Part shown: piece after piece, positions 36,699-45,214 of the stretch
Layout of the letters: the number at the start of each line of letters is the position of its first letter
How positions within the stretch are numbered: position 1 is the stretch's first letter
NCBI GenBank assembly: GCA_016705245.1
Contig: JADIYM010000016.1
Location: forward strand, 1 to 64,000
Source of the DNA: Blastocatellia bacterium
GTDB taxonomy: Bacteria; Acidobacteriota; Blastocatellia; UBA7656; JADIYM01
DNA length: 64,000 nt
Direction of reading: 5' to 3'
Program-made: the position numbers and the translations under genes
The notes under the pieces: model-generated
What the model was told of the DNA's origin: nothing
The model's database searches: none
Seen by the model: the letters and a program-made list of their open reading frames with translations, nothing else

Positions 36699-38081
36699 GT
36701 GACACATCGAACGTGGTTCGAGTCGGCGAGCCGAGCCAACGGTTCGCCCAGACGGAGTTCATCGCACGCGTTCTCGCGGACGCTTCCGGTTGCGCTTGCA
36801 GTCGCGCTCCTGGCGCCCGTCGGCGCGGTCGCTAGCGCGCAGTCGCCGACGGACATTGAACGGCAGACCGGCCACGGTGCCGTGCGAACGGCTGGATCGG
36901 ATCCGGTGATCCCCGACGGCGTGATTCTGGCCGACGGACTCTCCGATGACGAGGCCGTCGCGCTAGCGCTCTGGAACAACGCGGCCTTCCACGCCGACCT
37001 CGCGGCGCTCGGTCTCGCCCGCGCGGATCTCGTCGAGGCCGGGCTGCTCAAGAACCCGATCCTTTCGTTCCTGTTTCCGCTCGGCCCAAAACAACTCGAA
37101 GCGACCGTCACGCTTCCGCTCGAGATCTTCTGGCAACGTCCACGCCGGGTCGCCGCGGCGAAGGTGGACCTCGAACGAGTGGCGACCGGGCTCGAGCAGA
37201 ATGCCCTGGACCTCGTGCGCGACACGCGCCTCGCGTTCATCGATGTGCTCCTCGCGCAGGCTCGCGCCCGACTCGCGCACGAGCCGGCGGAACTTCGGCG
37301 TGAAGTGGCGTCGCTCGTCGAAGCGCGGCTCAGGGCGGGCGAGATCGCAGAGCTCGAGCTCATTGCGGCACGAGCGGACCTCGAGGCCGCCGACGAGATG
37401 GCGGTCCGACGCGATGGCGACGTCGTCATCGCTCGAACGCGACTGGGATCCCTCACGAACCTCGAAGACCTCCTCACATCGATCGCGCTCACGACACCTC
37501 CCGCCGAACCGGCCGTTCCCGCGAATCTGGACGCGCTTGTCACCGCCGCCCTCGCGGCCCGCCCGGACTTGCGCGCGTCCGAGCTGGCGATCGAGGCGGC
37601 GGCGAAACGCGCGAAGTGGGAAGCGTCCAAAGTTGCTACCCTCTCCGGAATCCTCGACATCAACGGCTCCGGCAAGAAGGGGTTCGAGGCCGGACCAGGC
37701 ATCGCCGCGGAACTTCCGATCTTCCATCAAAACAAGGGCGGAAGAAGCCGGGCAGCCGCCGAGGTCGAACGCGCCGCGCGGCAGTTCCTGGCTGTTCGCG
37801 AGCGGATTCTACTCGATGTTCGCCAGGCATACGCGGAGGTTGCGCAGGCTCGTGCGTCGCTCGACGCGCTTCGACAGTCCGTGATGCCCGAGGCAAGCGA
37901 AACGGTGAAGGCCGCGGAGCTGGCGTTCCGCGACGGCGACCAGTCGTACCTCTTCGTTCTTGAAGCCACGCGAAGGCTCGCCGACGCACGCCTCGCCGAG
38001 GCGGAAGCGCTCGCCAACCTTCGACGGGCCACCGCTCGCCTCGAGCGCGGTCTCGGGAGGAAACATGACTTTAAGCCCTGA
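36699..38081 (+). CDS. TolC-like outer membrane factor of a CusCBA-type efflux system
   Basis: A protein of about 460 residues starting at GTG 36699, with a signal peptide (LPVALAVALLAPVGAVASA) after a 30-residue leader. Two outer-membrane-efflux-protein repeats carry the typical long helices (ALWNNAAFHADLAALGLARADLVEAGLLKNP, split by turns; AEVERAARQFLAVRERILLDVRQAY). It forms the exit duct of the tripartite pump. The next gene starts inside its last codons, so translation is coupled. A downstream ATG would shorten the leader, but the signal peptide would remain. Confidence 0.8.
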   Translation: MTHRTWFESASRANGSPRRSSSHAFSRTLPVALAVALLAPVGAVASAQSPTDIERQTGHGAVRTAGSDPVIPDGVILADGLSDDEAVALALWNNAAFHADLAALGLARADLVEAGLLKNPILSFLFPLGPKQLEATVTLPLEIFWQRPRRVAAAKVDLERVATGLEQNALDLVRDTRLAFIDVLLAQARARLAHEPAELRREVASLVEARLRAGEIAELELIAARADLEAADEMAVRRDGDVVIARTRLGSLTNLEDLLTSIALTTPPAEPAVPANLDALVTAALAARPDLRASELAIEAAAKRAKWEASKVATLSGILDINGSGKKGFEAGPGIAAELPIFHQNKGGRSRAAAEVERAARQFLAVRERILLDVRQAYAEVAQARASLDALRQSVMPEASETVKAAELAFRDGDQSYLFVLEATRRLADARLAEAEALANLRRATARLERGLGRKHDFKP

Positions 38082-39324
38082 CACCGGAGTGCTCATGCCA
38101 TCGAATGTGTCATCTGGAACGCTCAAGCCGGCAAGTCGCGCCGTGCGAACGATCGTGGTCCTCGGAATCGCGTTGCTCGCTCTGGGTGCCGCCGGTTGCG
38201 GCTCGAAGGCGCCGAACGCCGCCACAAGGTCGGCACCGGCAAAGATCGACAACCCCGAAAAGGAGTCGGACCTCGCGACCATCACGCTGACACCCGAGGC
38301 CGAGACAAGGCTCGGTATCCAGTACTCGCAAGCCGAGTTCACGAGCGTGAGCCGATCACTGACCGTTTCGGGCGAGATCGTCCCGACGGCCGATGCTGTC
38401 GTGTCGGTGTCATCGCCGATGGCGGGAACACTGCTACCCGGGGATACCGGGCTGAAGGTCGGCACGCCCGTCAGAAAGGGTCAGGCTGTCTTTCGCCTTC
38501 AGCCGTACCTCGCCCCGGAGCGCGGCCTGTCGACGCAGCTCGAGCGCGACATCGCCTCCGCCGAGACGCGGATCGCCGCGGCGAAGGTCCGCCTCGCGCG
38601 GGCTGAACAGCTCGTCCGCGACAGGGCGGGTCCGCAGAAGGCGGTCGATCAGAACCGCGAAGAGCTCGCGCTTGCCGAGAACGACGCCCGAGCCGCCCGC
38701 GAACGTCTCGAGAAGCTCAAGGCGTCGCCAGCGGCTGCCGACGTCGTGATGTCGGTCGCTGCCCCGCGCGACGGTGTGCTCCTGCGCGTGAACGCGGCGG
38801 CCGGACAGAACGTCGCCGGCTCCGCCGTGCTCTTCGAGGTGACGAACCTTTCGACGGTTTGGGTGCGGGTCCCGGTGTACGTCGGCGACGTCGACTCGGT
38901 GGATCGCTCGAGTGCGGCGCGCATCGGCGGCCTCGACGGCGATCCCGGGTCGCCAGCTCGCTCCGCACGGCCCGTTTCGGCTCCGCCGACGGCCGACGCC
39001 GCATCGTCCACCGCGGATCTGTACTACGAGCTCCCGAACGGGGACGGACGGTTGCGACCAGGTGAACGCGTCGGCGTGACGCTTTCGTTGAAGTCCACCG
39101 AGGACAGCCTCGTCGTGCCCTGGGCTGCGGTGTTGCACGACGTCAACGGTGGCACGTGGGTCTACGAGAACACGGCACCCCAGGTGTTCGTGCGCCGACC
39201 GGTCGAAGTTCGCGACGTCGTCGATCGACTTGCCGTTCTGGCGCGAGGACCTGCACCCGGCACGCGCGTCGTTACGGCGGGCGCCGCAGAGCTGTTCGGC
39301 ACGGAGTTCGGACCGGGCAAGTGA
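38065..39324 (+). CDS. Lipoprotein membrane-fusion subunit (CusB-like)
   Basis: A protein of 419 residues. The lipobox LGAAGC follows a hydrophobic signal, so it should be anchored in a membrane. The hairpin (QLERDIASAETRIAAAKVRL; QNREELALAENDARAARERL) and lipoyl/barrel segments (GTPVRKGQAVFRLQPY; LFEVTNLSTVWVRVPVYVGD) are typical of RND periplasmic adaptors. GGGAGG sits six bases before ATG 38065, which lies within the end of the TolC-like gene. A Pro/Ala-rich insertion near residue 300 (GDPGSPARSARPVSAPPTAD) is unusual. It links the TolC-like factor to the RND pump. Confidence 0.85.
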   Translation: MTLSPDTGVLMPSNVSSGTLKPASRAVRTIVVLGIALLALGAAGCGSKAPNAATRSAPAKIDNPEKESDLATITLTPEAETRLGIQYSQAEFTSVSRSLTVSGEIVPTADAVVSVSSPMAGTLLPGDTGLKVGTPVRKGQAVFRLQPYLAPERGLSTQLERDIASAETRIAAAKVRLARAEQLVRDRAGPQKAVDQNREELALAENDARAARERLEKLKASPAAADVVMSVAAPRDGVLLRVNAAAGQNVAGSAVLFEVTNLSTVWVRVPVYVGDVDSVDRSSAARIGGLDGDPGSPARSARPVSAPPTADAASSTADLYYELPNGDGRLRPGERVGVTLSLKSTEDSLVVPWAAVLHDVNGGTWVYENTAPQVFVRRPVEVRDVVDRLAVLARGPAPGTRVVTAGAAELFGTEFGPGK

Positions 39325-39355
39325 CCCGACGAGACCCAAGGGAGCCACTGCCATC

Positions 39356-42300
39356 ATGATGGGCTGGATCGTCCGAACCGCACTCAACCTTCGCGCCGTA
39401 GTCGTCGTCCTCGGGATCATTCTGATGGTCACCGGACTTCAGACGATCCGGTCGACGCCACTCGACGTATTTCCGGAATTCGCGCCGCCGCTCGTCGAGA
39501 TCCAGACCGAAGCCCCTGGGCTGTCGACGGCCGAAGTGGAGAGCCTGATTTCCGTGCCGATCGAACAGGCCGTCAACGGCACGTCCTGGCTCAAGACGCT
39601 GCGATCGAAGTCCGTCCTTGGACTCTCGTCCGTCGTGCTCATCTTTCAGGAAGGCACGGACCTGATGCGGGCGCGGCAGCTCGTCCAGGAGCGGCTCGCA
39701 ATCGTCGCCGGACGGTTGCCGGATGTGGCGCATCCGCCGGTGATCCTGTCTCCCCTCTCGTCAACGAGCCGCTGCATGAAGATCGGAGTGTCGTCGACGT
39801 CGATGTCGCAGATGGAGATGACGACGCTTGCTCGCTGGACGATCCGGCCGCGCCTGATGGCGATTCCCGGAGTGGCAAACGTTGCCATCTGGGGAGAGCG
39901 GGACCGACAGATTCAAGTGCTCGTCGATCCGGACCGGCTGCGGTCGCACGGAACGACACTCGACGAGGTCACGCGTGCGGCTCGCGACGCGACGGCGCCG
40001 GGGGCGGGCGGTTTCGTCGACACGCCCAACCAGCGACTTTCGGTCACACACGTGTCGCCGATTGTCGTGGCCGGCGATCTGGCGCGCGTTCCGGTGGCGT
40101 TCCGCAATGGTTCGGCGCTGCAACTCGGCGACGTAGCCGACGTGCACGAGGGCTTCGCCCCTCCGATCGGCGACGCGGTCATCAACGACATGCCCGGGCT
40201 GCTGCTCATCGTCGAGAAACAACCGTGGGGCAACACGCTCGAGGTGACACGTGAAGTCGAAGCCGCGCTCGACGCACTGCGGCCCGGCCTGACAGGGCTC
40301 GATATCGACTCGACGATCTTCCGACCAGCGACATTCATCGAACGCGCGATCAGCAACCTGAACCACGCGCTGCTGCTCGGCTGCCTGCTCGTCGTCGTCA
40401 TCCTTGCGGCCTTCCTGTTCGAGTGGCGGACGGCGCTCATCAGCCTGCTCGCCATTCCGCTGTCGCTCATCGCCGCGATGGTCGTCCTGCACTGGTGGGG
40501 CAGCACGATCAACACGATGATCCTCGCGGGGCTCGTGCTCGCGCTCGGCGAGGTAGTCGACGACGCGATCATCGACGTCGAGAACATCGTTCGCCGGTTA
40601 CGCCTCAATCGCGAAGCCGGTTCGCCGGAGAAGCCGCTGCTCGTCGTGCTCCATGCCTCGCTCGAAGTTCGCAGCGCGATCGTCTACGCGACGCTGATAG
40701 TCGTCCTCGTCTTCCTGCCGATCTTCTTCCTTGACGGGCTGGCGGGGTCGTTCTTCCGGCCGCTTGCGGTGGCGTACGTGCTTGCCGTGCTCGCATCGCT
40801 CGGCGTGGCGTTGACGGTCACGCCGGCGCTGTCGCTCATGCTGCTGTCTAGAGTGAAAACGGACCGCGGCGACCCCCCGCTGACGCGCGTGCTCAAGCGC
40901 GGCTACCAGGGGGTATTGCCGTGGATCGTCGCGCGGCCCCGTTGGGCCGTGGCGGTCCTGCTGACCGTGTTTCTCGCGACCGGCGTCGCGTTTCCCTTCC
41001 TCGGCGAAGCGTTTCTGCCGGAATTCAAGGAAACGGATTTCCTGATGCACTGGGTCGGCAAGCCCGGCACATCGCTCGAGGCCATGACGCGAATAACGAC
41101 GCAGGCGAGCAAGGAACTGCGGACGATTCCCGGTGTCCGCAATTTCGGTTCGCACATCGGCCGGGCGGAGGTGGCCGACGAGGTCGTCGGTCCGAACTTT
41201 GCCGAGTTGTGGATCAGCATCGATCCTGAGGTGGACCACGACGCGACGGTCGCGCACATCCAGGAAACCGTCGACGGCTACCCGGGGCTCTATCGCGACG
41301 TGCTGACTTACCTTCGCGAACGCATCAAGGAAGTGCTGACCGGCGCGAGCGCGAGCGTCGTCGTTCGGCTCTACGGACCCGACCTCGACGGCCTGCGAAC
41401 CAAGGCGGCGGAGATCAAGACGGCCATAGAAGGCGTAGATGGCGTGACGAACCTCAAGGTCGAGCAGCAGGTGCTCGTTCCGCAGATCGAGGCTCGACTC
41501 AAGTCGGATGCGGCATTCCGGTTCGGTCTGACGCCGGGCGACGTGCGACGTCCGGCAACGACGCTCGTGAAGGGCACGAAGGTCGGCGAGCTGTACGGCG
41601 AGCAGCAGATCCTCGACGTCGTGGTCTGGGGTGTCGAGAGCGTGCGCGACGACCTCGAATCGATGCGCAAGGTACGGATCGACACGCCGTCGGGCGGCAA
41701 CGTGCCGCTTGGCGACGTAACGGACCTGCGGATTTCGCCTGCGCCGAACGTCGTCATGCGCGAGTCGGCGTCGCGACGGATCGACGTGACGCTCGACGTG
41801 AAAGGGCGCGACCTCGGGACGGTCGCGCGTGAAGTCGAGGAGAAGGTGCGCGGACTGTCGTTCGAACGCGGCTACCATCCCGAGTTTCTCGGCGAGTACG
41901 CGGCGCGTCAGGCGTCAAGCAACCGGCTGCTGGCGCTGTCGGGGCTCGCGCTGCTGGGTATCCTGATGATTCTGTACGCGGACTTCCGGTCGACGAAGCT
42001 CACGGCGCTCGTGTTCGCGAGCTTCCCGTTTGCGCTCGTAGGCGGTGTAGTCGGCGCGTTCCTGTCGGGCGGCGTGCTGTCGCTCGGAGCCCTCGTCGGA
42101 TTCGTGACCGTGCTCGGGATTGCGGCGCGAAACGGAATCATGCTCGTGAGTCACTACCGCCATCTCGAGGTAAGCGAAGGCATGTCGTTCGGTGTACCGC
42201 TCATCCTGCGCGGCTCGGAGGAACGACTGGCGCCGATCCTGATGACCGCGACCGTAACGGCACTCGCCCTGCTACCAATCGTGATTACCGGCGTGAAACC

Positions 42301-42454
42301 CGGGCAGGAAATCGAGCACCCCATGGCGGTCGTGATTCTCGGCGGGCTCGTGTCGTCGACGTTTCTGAACCTGTTCCTGATGCCGGCGCTCTATCTTCTC
42401 GTCCACGGCAGAAAGCCGTCCAATGCGACCGACGAGATGCAGCCGAGCTTGTAG
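39356..42454 (+). CDS. Heavy-metal efflux RND transporter (CusA/CzcA family)
   Basis: A protein of 1032 residues, full length for the HME-RND family. It has the first helix (LRAVVVVLGIILMVTGLQTI), then STPLDVFPEFAPPLVEIQTE and, in helix 4, LALGEVVDDAIIDVENIVRR, the acidic cluster that carries protons in heavy-metal RND pumps. The second half repeats the fold (FVTVLGIAARNGIMLVSHY; LILRGSEERLAPILMTA). GGGAGCC precedes ATG 39356. It exports a cation from periplasm or cytoplasm through the upstream adaptor and duct; copper or silver is inferred from the CopA/MerR-type genes nearby, since Cu- and Zn/Co-type pumps cannot be told apart by eye. Confidence 0.9.
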   Translation: MMGWIVRTALNLRAVVVVLGIILMVTGLQTIRSTPLDVFPEFAPPLVEIQTEAPGLSTAEVESLISVPIEQAVNGTSWLKTLRSKSVLGLSSVVLIFQEGTDLMRARQLVQERLAIVAGRLPDVAHPPVILSPLSSTSRCMKIGVSSTSMSQMEMTTLARWTIRPRLMAIPGVANVAIWGERDRQIQVLVDPDRLRSHGTTLDEVTRAARDATAPGAGGFVDTPNQRLSVTHVSPIVVAGDLARVPVAFRNGSALQLGDVADVHEGFAPPIGDAVINDMPGLLLIVEKQPWGNTLEVTREVEAALDALRPGLTGLDIDSTIFRPATFIERAISNLNHALLLGCLLVVVILAAFLFEWRTALISLLAIPLSLIAAMVVLHWWGSTINTMILAGLVLALGEVVDDAIIDVENIVRRLRLNREAGSPEKPLLVVLHASLEVRSAIVYATLIVVLVFLPIFFLDGLAGSFFRPLAVAYVLAVLASLGVALTVTPALSLMLLSRVKTDRGDPPLTRVLKRGYQGVLPWIVARPRWAVAVLLTVFLATGVAFPFLGEAFLPEFKETDFLMHWVGKPGTSLEAMTRITTQASKELRTIPGVRNFGSHIGRAEVADEVVGPNFAELWISIDPEVDHDATVAHIQETVDGYPGLYRDVLTYLRERIKEVLTGASASVVVRLYGPDLDGLRTKAAEIKTAIEGVDGVTNLKVEQQVLVPQIEARLKSDAAFRFGLTPGDVRRPATTLVKGTKVGELYGEQQILDVVVWGVESVRDDLESMRKVRIDTPSGGNVPLGDVTDLRISPAPNVVMRESASRRIDVTLDVKGRDLGTVAREVEEKVRGLSFERGYHPEFLGEYAARQASSNRLLALSGLALLGILMILYADFRSTKLTALVFASFPFALVGGVVGAFLSGGVLSLGALVGFVTVLGIAARNGIMLVSHYRHLEVSEGMSFGVPLILRGSEERLAPILMTATVTALALLPIVITGVKPGQEIEHPMAVVILGGLVSSTFLNLFLMPALYLLVHGRKPSNATDEMQPSL

Positions 42455-42568
42455 TTGGATCAACCGACCGAACGGCCCCTTGCAAGCGTTCACCGTCCCG
42501 TCATCTTCGATCGGTCGAGCATTACCGTCACCAAGAAATTGGCCCGATCCCATGGACAACGCCGCAAC

Positions 42569-42588
42569 GTAAGTAAGCGTCTACTTAC
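42569..42588. promoter_or_regulatory. 20-bp dyad upstream of the phosphatase-like genes
   Basis: GTAAGTA-AGCGTC-TACTTAC is a perfect inverted repeat of two 7-bp arms in an AT-richer part of the 284-bp gap between the RND gene and the first phosphatase-like gene. Length and symmetry fit the operator of a dimeric regulator (TetR-like, for example). The regulator is not identified. Confidence 0.45.
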
Positions 42589-42738
42589 CATCTGCGACAA
42601 TAGTGATGAAGCACGCCGGATAGGCAGTATCTCGAGGCATTCTGCCTGTGAAAGTTCGTCCGCGGTGGGGATCGACGAGCGCGTGGCCGGAAAGGAGCTC
42701 ACCTTGGAGAGCAGTTGTCGATAGGGAACATCTAGAGA

Positions 42739-43386
42739 GTGAATCGAGTCGAGGGGGATACCACATTGACAAATCCGTCATTGGTTTCGTCGTTTCGGGC
42801 AGCGGCCATTGCACTCATTCTTCCGTTTTTCGCCATGGCGGTGCTTGCGGGCGGCGGGAAGCCGGCTGCCGTTTCGGCGGCCGAGCTCATCTCGGGTCAT
42901 GCAAACAGCCTTGGCCCCATCGCGCTGTCCGGGATCGCAATCGACAACTTCGGAGTTGTCGACGGGCACATCTTTCGCGGCGGGCAGCCCGGAAAGGCCG
43001 ACTACGGTGCACTTGCGGAAATCGGCGTGAACACGATCATCGACCTGCGCGCTGACTCGAAGAGCAGCGCCCGGCACGACGCGGAAGCGGCGGGCCTTCG
43101 ATACATCAACATCGGGATCGACGGGCACGGAACGCCGACCAGCGCACAGGCTGCCGCGTTCATCGCGGCGGTCAACGACCCCGCCAACGGGGTGGTCTTC
43201 ACACATTGCGCGGGCGGACGTCATCGAACCGGATCGATGATCGCGGCTTATCGCATGTCGCAGGACGGCTGGACGCTCGATCAGGCGTACAACGAAATGC
43301 TCGGGTACGACTTCTACACCGGGAACGGCCACAAGGGCTTCAAGACGTTCGTCGAGAACTACGCGAGCCAGATCGGAAAGCGCTGA
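42739..43386 (+). CDS. Membrane-anchored or exported dual-specificity-phosphatase-like protein
   Basis: A protein of 215 residues from GTG 42739. A hydrophobic segment (RAAAIALILPFFAMAVLAGG) suggests export or anchoring. The phosphatase core has the P-loop HCAGGRHRTG (156-165) with Cys and Arg in place, preceded by NTIIDLRADSKSS. This is the tyrosine/dual-specificity phosphatase fold; phosphoinositide-like or polyphosphate substrates are possible in the periplasm. A second such gene follows. Their place between the CusCBA-type operon and the CopA operon is unusual and the link to metal is unexplained. Confidence 0.75.
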   Translation: MNRVEGDTTLTNPSLVSSFRAAAIALILPFFAMAVLAGGGKPAAVSAAELISGHANSLGPIALSGIAIDNFGVVDGHIFRGGQPGKADYGALAEIGVNTIIDLRADSKSSARHDAEAAGLRYINIGIDGHGTPTSAQAAAFIAAVNDPANGVVFTHCAGGRHRTGSMIAAYRMSQDGWTLDQAYNEMLGYDFYTGNGHKGFKTFVENYASQIGKR

Positions 43387-43422
43387 GCTCTGTCGGACGA
43401 CGCCAGGTTCCTCGCCACTTTG

Positions 43423-43458
43423 CAAGAGAGCGGTCCGCAGATGCGGGCCGCTCTCTTG
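43423..43458 (+). terminator. Strong hairpin terminator
   Basis: CAAGAGAGCGG (43423-43433) pairs with CCGCTCTCTTG (43448-43458) and the loop region CCGCAGATGCGG also pairs. A short TGTGCGTTCT follows. It ends the first phosphatase-like gene, 37 bp after its stop. Confidence 0.7.
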
Positions 43459-43637
43459 TGCGTTCTGCCTGATCCATCGGCCGTCGGAGAGCACGAGCGC
43501 ACCACCGTGCTCGAACTTCGGAAATCGGACGCCGGGTTCATCGAGCTGTCACCTTCGAGGCGTAGCATAGGATCTGGAGCCCACCGCCCGGACCGCGGGG
43601 TGCCGGTGAAACAGGTCGGTTCATTCACGGAGGAGTC

Positions 43638-44732
43638 ATGCTTCAGTTGATTCGAGACATTCGTGACTGCGCTTCTGCGCGTCCGCGCGCTGGCCGCTCG
43701 CTCGCCGCCGTTCTCGTTGTTCTCTCGTTCTTCCCGGGCGCGGAGGCACTGGCCCAGGCGCCGAAGCCTGCCGGCAATCCCGCCGGCGTCAGCAACTTCG
43801 GGCGCGTATCGCCGACGTTTCTGCGCGGCGGTGAAGTGACATCCGACGGCCTGAAGAACCTATTCGCCCTCGGCGTTCGAACCATTGTCGACCTTCGCGA
43901 TGATCCGGAGCCCGAGGAGGCGGAGGCCTGCAAGCAGCTCGGCTTGACGTACTACTCATTACCGCTGACCGGTCACGAGGCACCCGAACCCGCCACCATG
44001 CAGAGAGTGCTAGATCTGATCACGAAGGCCGATGCGCCGATCTTCGTGCATTGTTCGGGAGGAAAGCACCGTGCGGGCACGGCCTGTGCGATGTACCGGA
44101 TGCGCGTCGAGGGTTGGACGCCCGAGCAGGCGTGGTCCGAGCAGCAGGCGTATGGCTTTGGTCCGCCGGAGGAGCACGCGGAGATGTTCCTCTCGCTCTA
44201 CGCCGGAACGCCGGTCGAGAAGCGTTTGGGGCGAGATGCCGCGGTCCTGTCGTCGCGAATGGTCTATCCGGACGTCGCGCGCGTGAGGTCAGCTCGGGAC
44301 ACTACCGGGTTGAACATTTGGTCGTCCGTCCGCTCCTTCGAGCCTAGGGTCGCCATTCGGCGGGCGAGGGATGCGGGAGCGACCGGTGACGTCATCCGCG
44401 TGGACATCGAGTACGAGTCGAAGCCGCTCTGGAAGATCATCTTTTCATCTGGACTCGAGTATCGATTCGACGCCGTTACGGGAGAGGCGCTCGGTAGCAA
44501 GAACAAGGACGCCGACTCGGTCGCCGTCCTCGCCCCGCTTCGAGTCTCCCCAAGATATTCGGGATTCCGGCGGGTCGCATTGGCTGCAGCACGCGTGGCG
44601 GGAGTGAGTGCCACGGAGATCGAGCTGAAGCGGATCAAGGGACGGACGAGGGCGTTCTACGAAGTGGCGTTGGCCGACGGTACGACGTTCTACGTCGATG
44701 CATTGTCGGGCCGGCAGATTGTGGAGTTCTAG
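43638..44732 (+). CDS. Exported dual-specificity-phosphatase-like domain fused to PepSY-like domain
   Basis: A protein of 364 residues. Signal peptide (SLAAVLVVLSFFPGAEALAQ), then a phosphatase core with RTIVDLRDDPEPEE and P-loop HCSGGKHRAG (138-147), then from about 230 sequence like PepSY repeats (DVIRVDIEYESKPLWKIIFS; KRIKGRTRAFYEVALADGTTFYVDA). PepSY domains bind peptides or propeptides in the periplasm. GGAGGAGTC precedes ATG 43638. This two-domain layout is not one I recognise as a described family. It probably came from duplication of the preceding gene plus domain gain. Confidence 0.7.
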   Translation: MLQLIRDIRDCASARPRAGRSLAAVLVVLSFFPGAEALAQAPKPAGNPAGVSNFGRVSPTFLRGGEVTSDGLKNLFALGVRTIVDLRDDPEPEEAEACKQLGLTYYSLPLTGHEAPEPATMQRVLDLITKADAPIFVHCSGGKHRAGTACAMYRMRVEGWTPEQAWSEQQAYGFGPPEEHAEMFLSLYAGTPVEKRLGRDAAVLSSRMVYPDVARVRSARDTTGLNIWSSVRSFEPRVAIRRARDAGATGDVIRVDIEYESKPLWKIIFSSGLEYRFDAVTGEALGSKNKDADSVAVLAPLRVSPRYSGFRRVALAAARVAGVSATEIELKRIKGRTRAFYEVALADGTTFYVDALSGRQIVEF

Positions 44733-44742
44733 CAGATCGAGA

Positions 44743-44820
44743 CTCTTGCGCCTCTTTGCCTTTGCGTGAGCATCTTCGAGATGACGAAGAAGTTCACGCA
44801 AAGGGGCAAAGGCGCAAAGG
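44743..44820. repeat. Hairpin repeat family A
   Basis: TTGCGCCTCTTTGCCTTTGCG faces CGCAAAGGGGCAAAGGCGCAA across a CATCTTCGAGATGACGAAG loop. It lies between the convergent ends of the PepSY-fusion gene and the cupredoxin gene and can terminate both. Confidence 0.8.
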
Positions 44821-44831
44821 CAGACGCCACT

Positions 44832-45212
44832 TCAACCGGCGTCGACGATCAGCTTGCCGCGCAGCATCCGCATTCCGCACGTCCAGGTGAATTCGCCGGC
44901 CTTGTCCGGCGTGAACTCGATCGTCGTCGTCTTGAAGGCCGGCAGGTCGCGCGCGATCCCGAAGTCGCCGAACACGACCTGCTCGCTGCACGCGGCCGCC
45001 TCGTCGCGGTAGAAGTCGAGCCGCACCGGCGCGCCCTGTTTCACGACGACGACGTCCGGGGAGTAGCCGCCCTGCACCGTGATCTTCACCCGCTGGATTC
45101 CGGTTTCGTCCGTTGACGCCGCCGTCCGTTCCCTCTCACCGAAGAAATACCAGAGCACGAAGGCGATCGCTGCGACGCCACCAACCACGACACCGATTTC
45201 CATCGCGTCCAT
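44832..45212 (-). CDS. Membrane-anchored cupredoxin-domain protein
   Basis: A protein of 126 residues. One N-terminal membrane helix (IGVVVGGVAAIAFVLWYFF) is followed by a cupredoxin fold with KITVQGGYSPDVVVVKQGAPVRL (broken by turns), CSEQVVFGDFG and the C-terminal CGMRMLRGKLIV, where Cys and Met side chains can bind copper. GGGAGGTG precedes the ATG at 45212, two bases after the CopA stop, so it is the last gene of the copper operon. It probably receives or buffers Cu on the outer face of the membrane. Confidence 0.8.
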   Translation of the reverse strand: MDAMEIGVVVGGVAAIAFVLWYFFGERERTAASTDETGIQRVKITVQGGYSPDVVVVKQGAPVRLDFYRDEAAACSEQVVFGDFGIARDLPAFKTTTIEFTPDKAGEFTWTCGMRMLRGKLIVDAG

Positions 45213-45214
45213 GT

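Noticed and set aside
40598..41878. Minus-strand open frame of 426 codons
   Set aside because: Antisense to the RND transporter; composition is that of a shadow frame.
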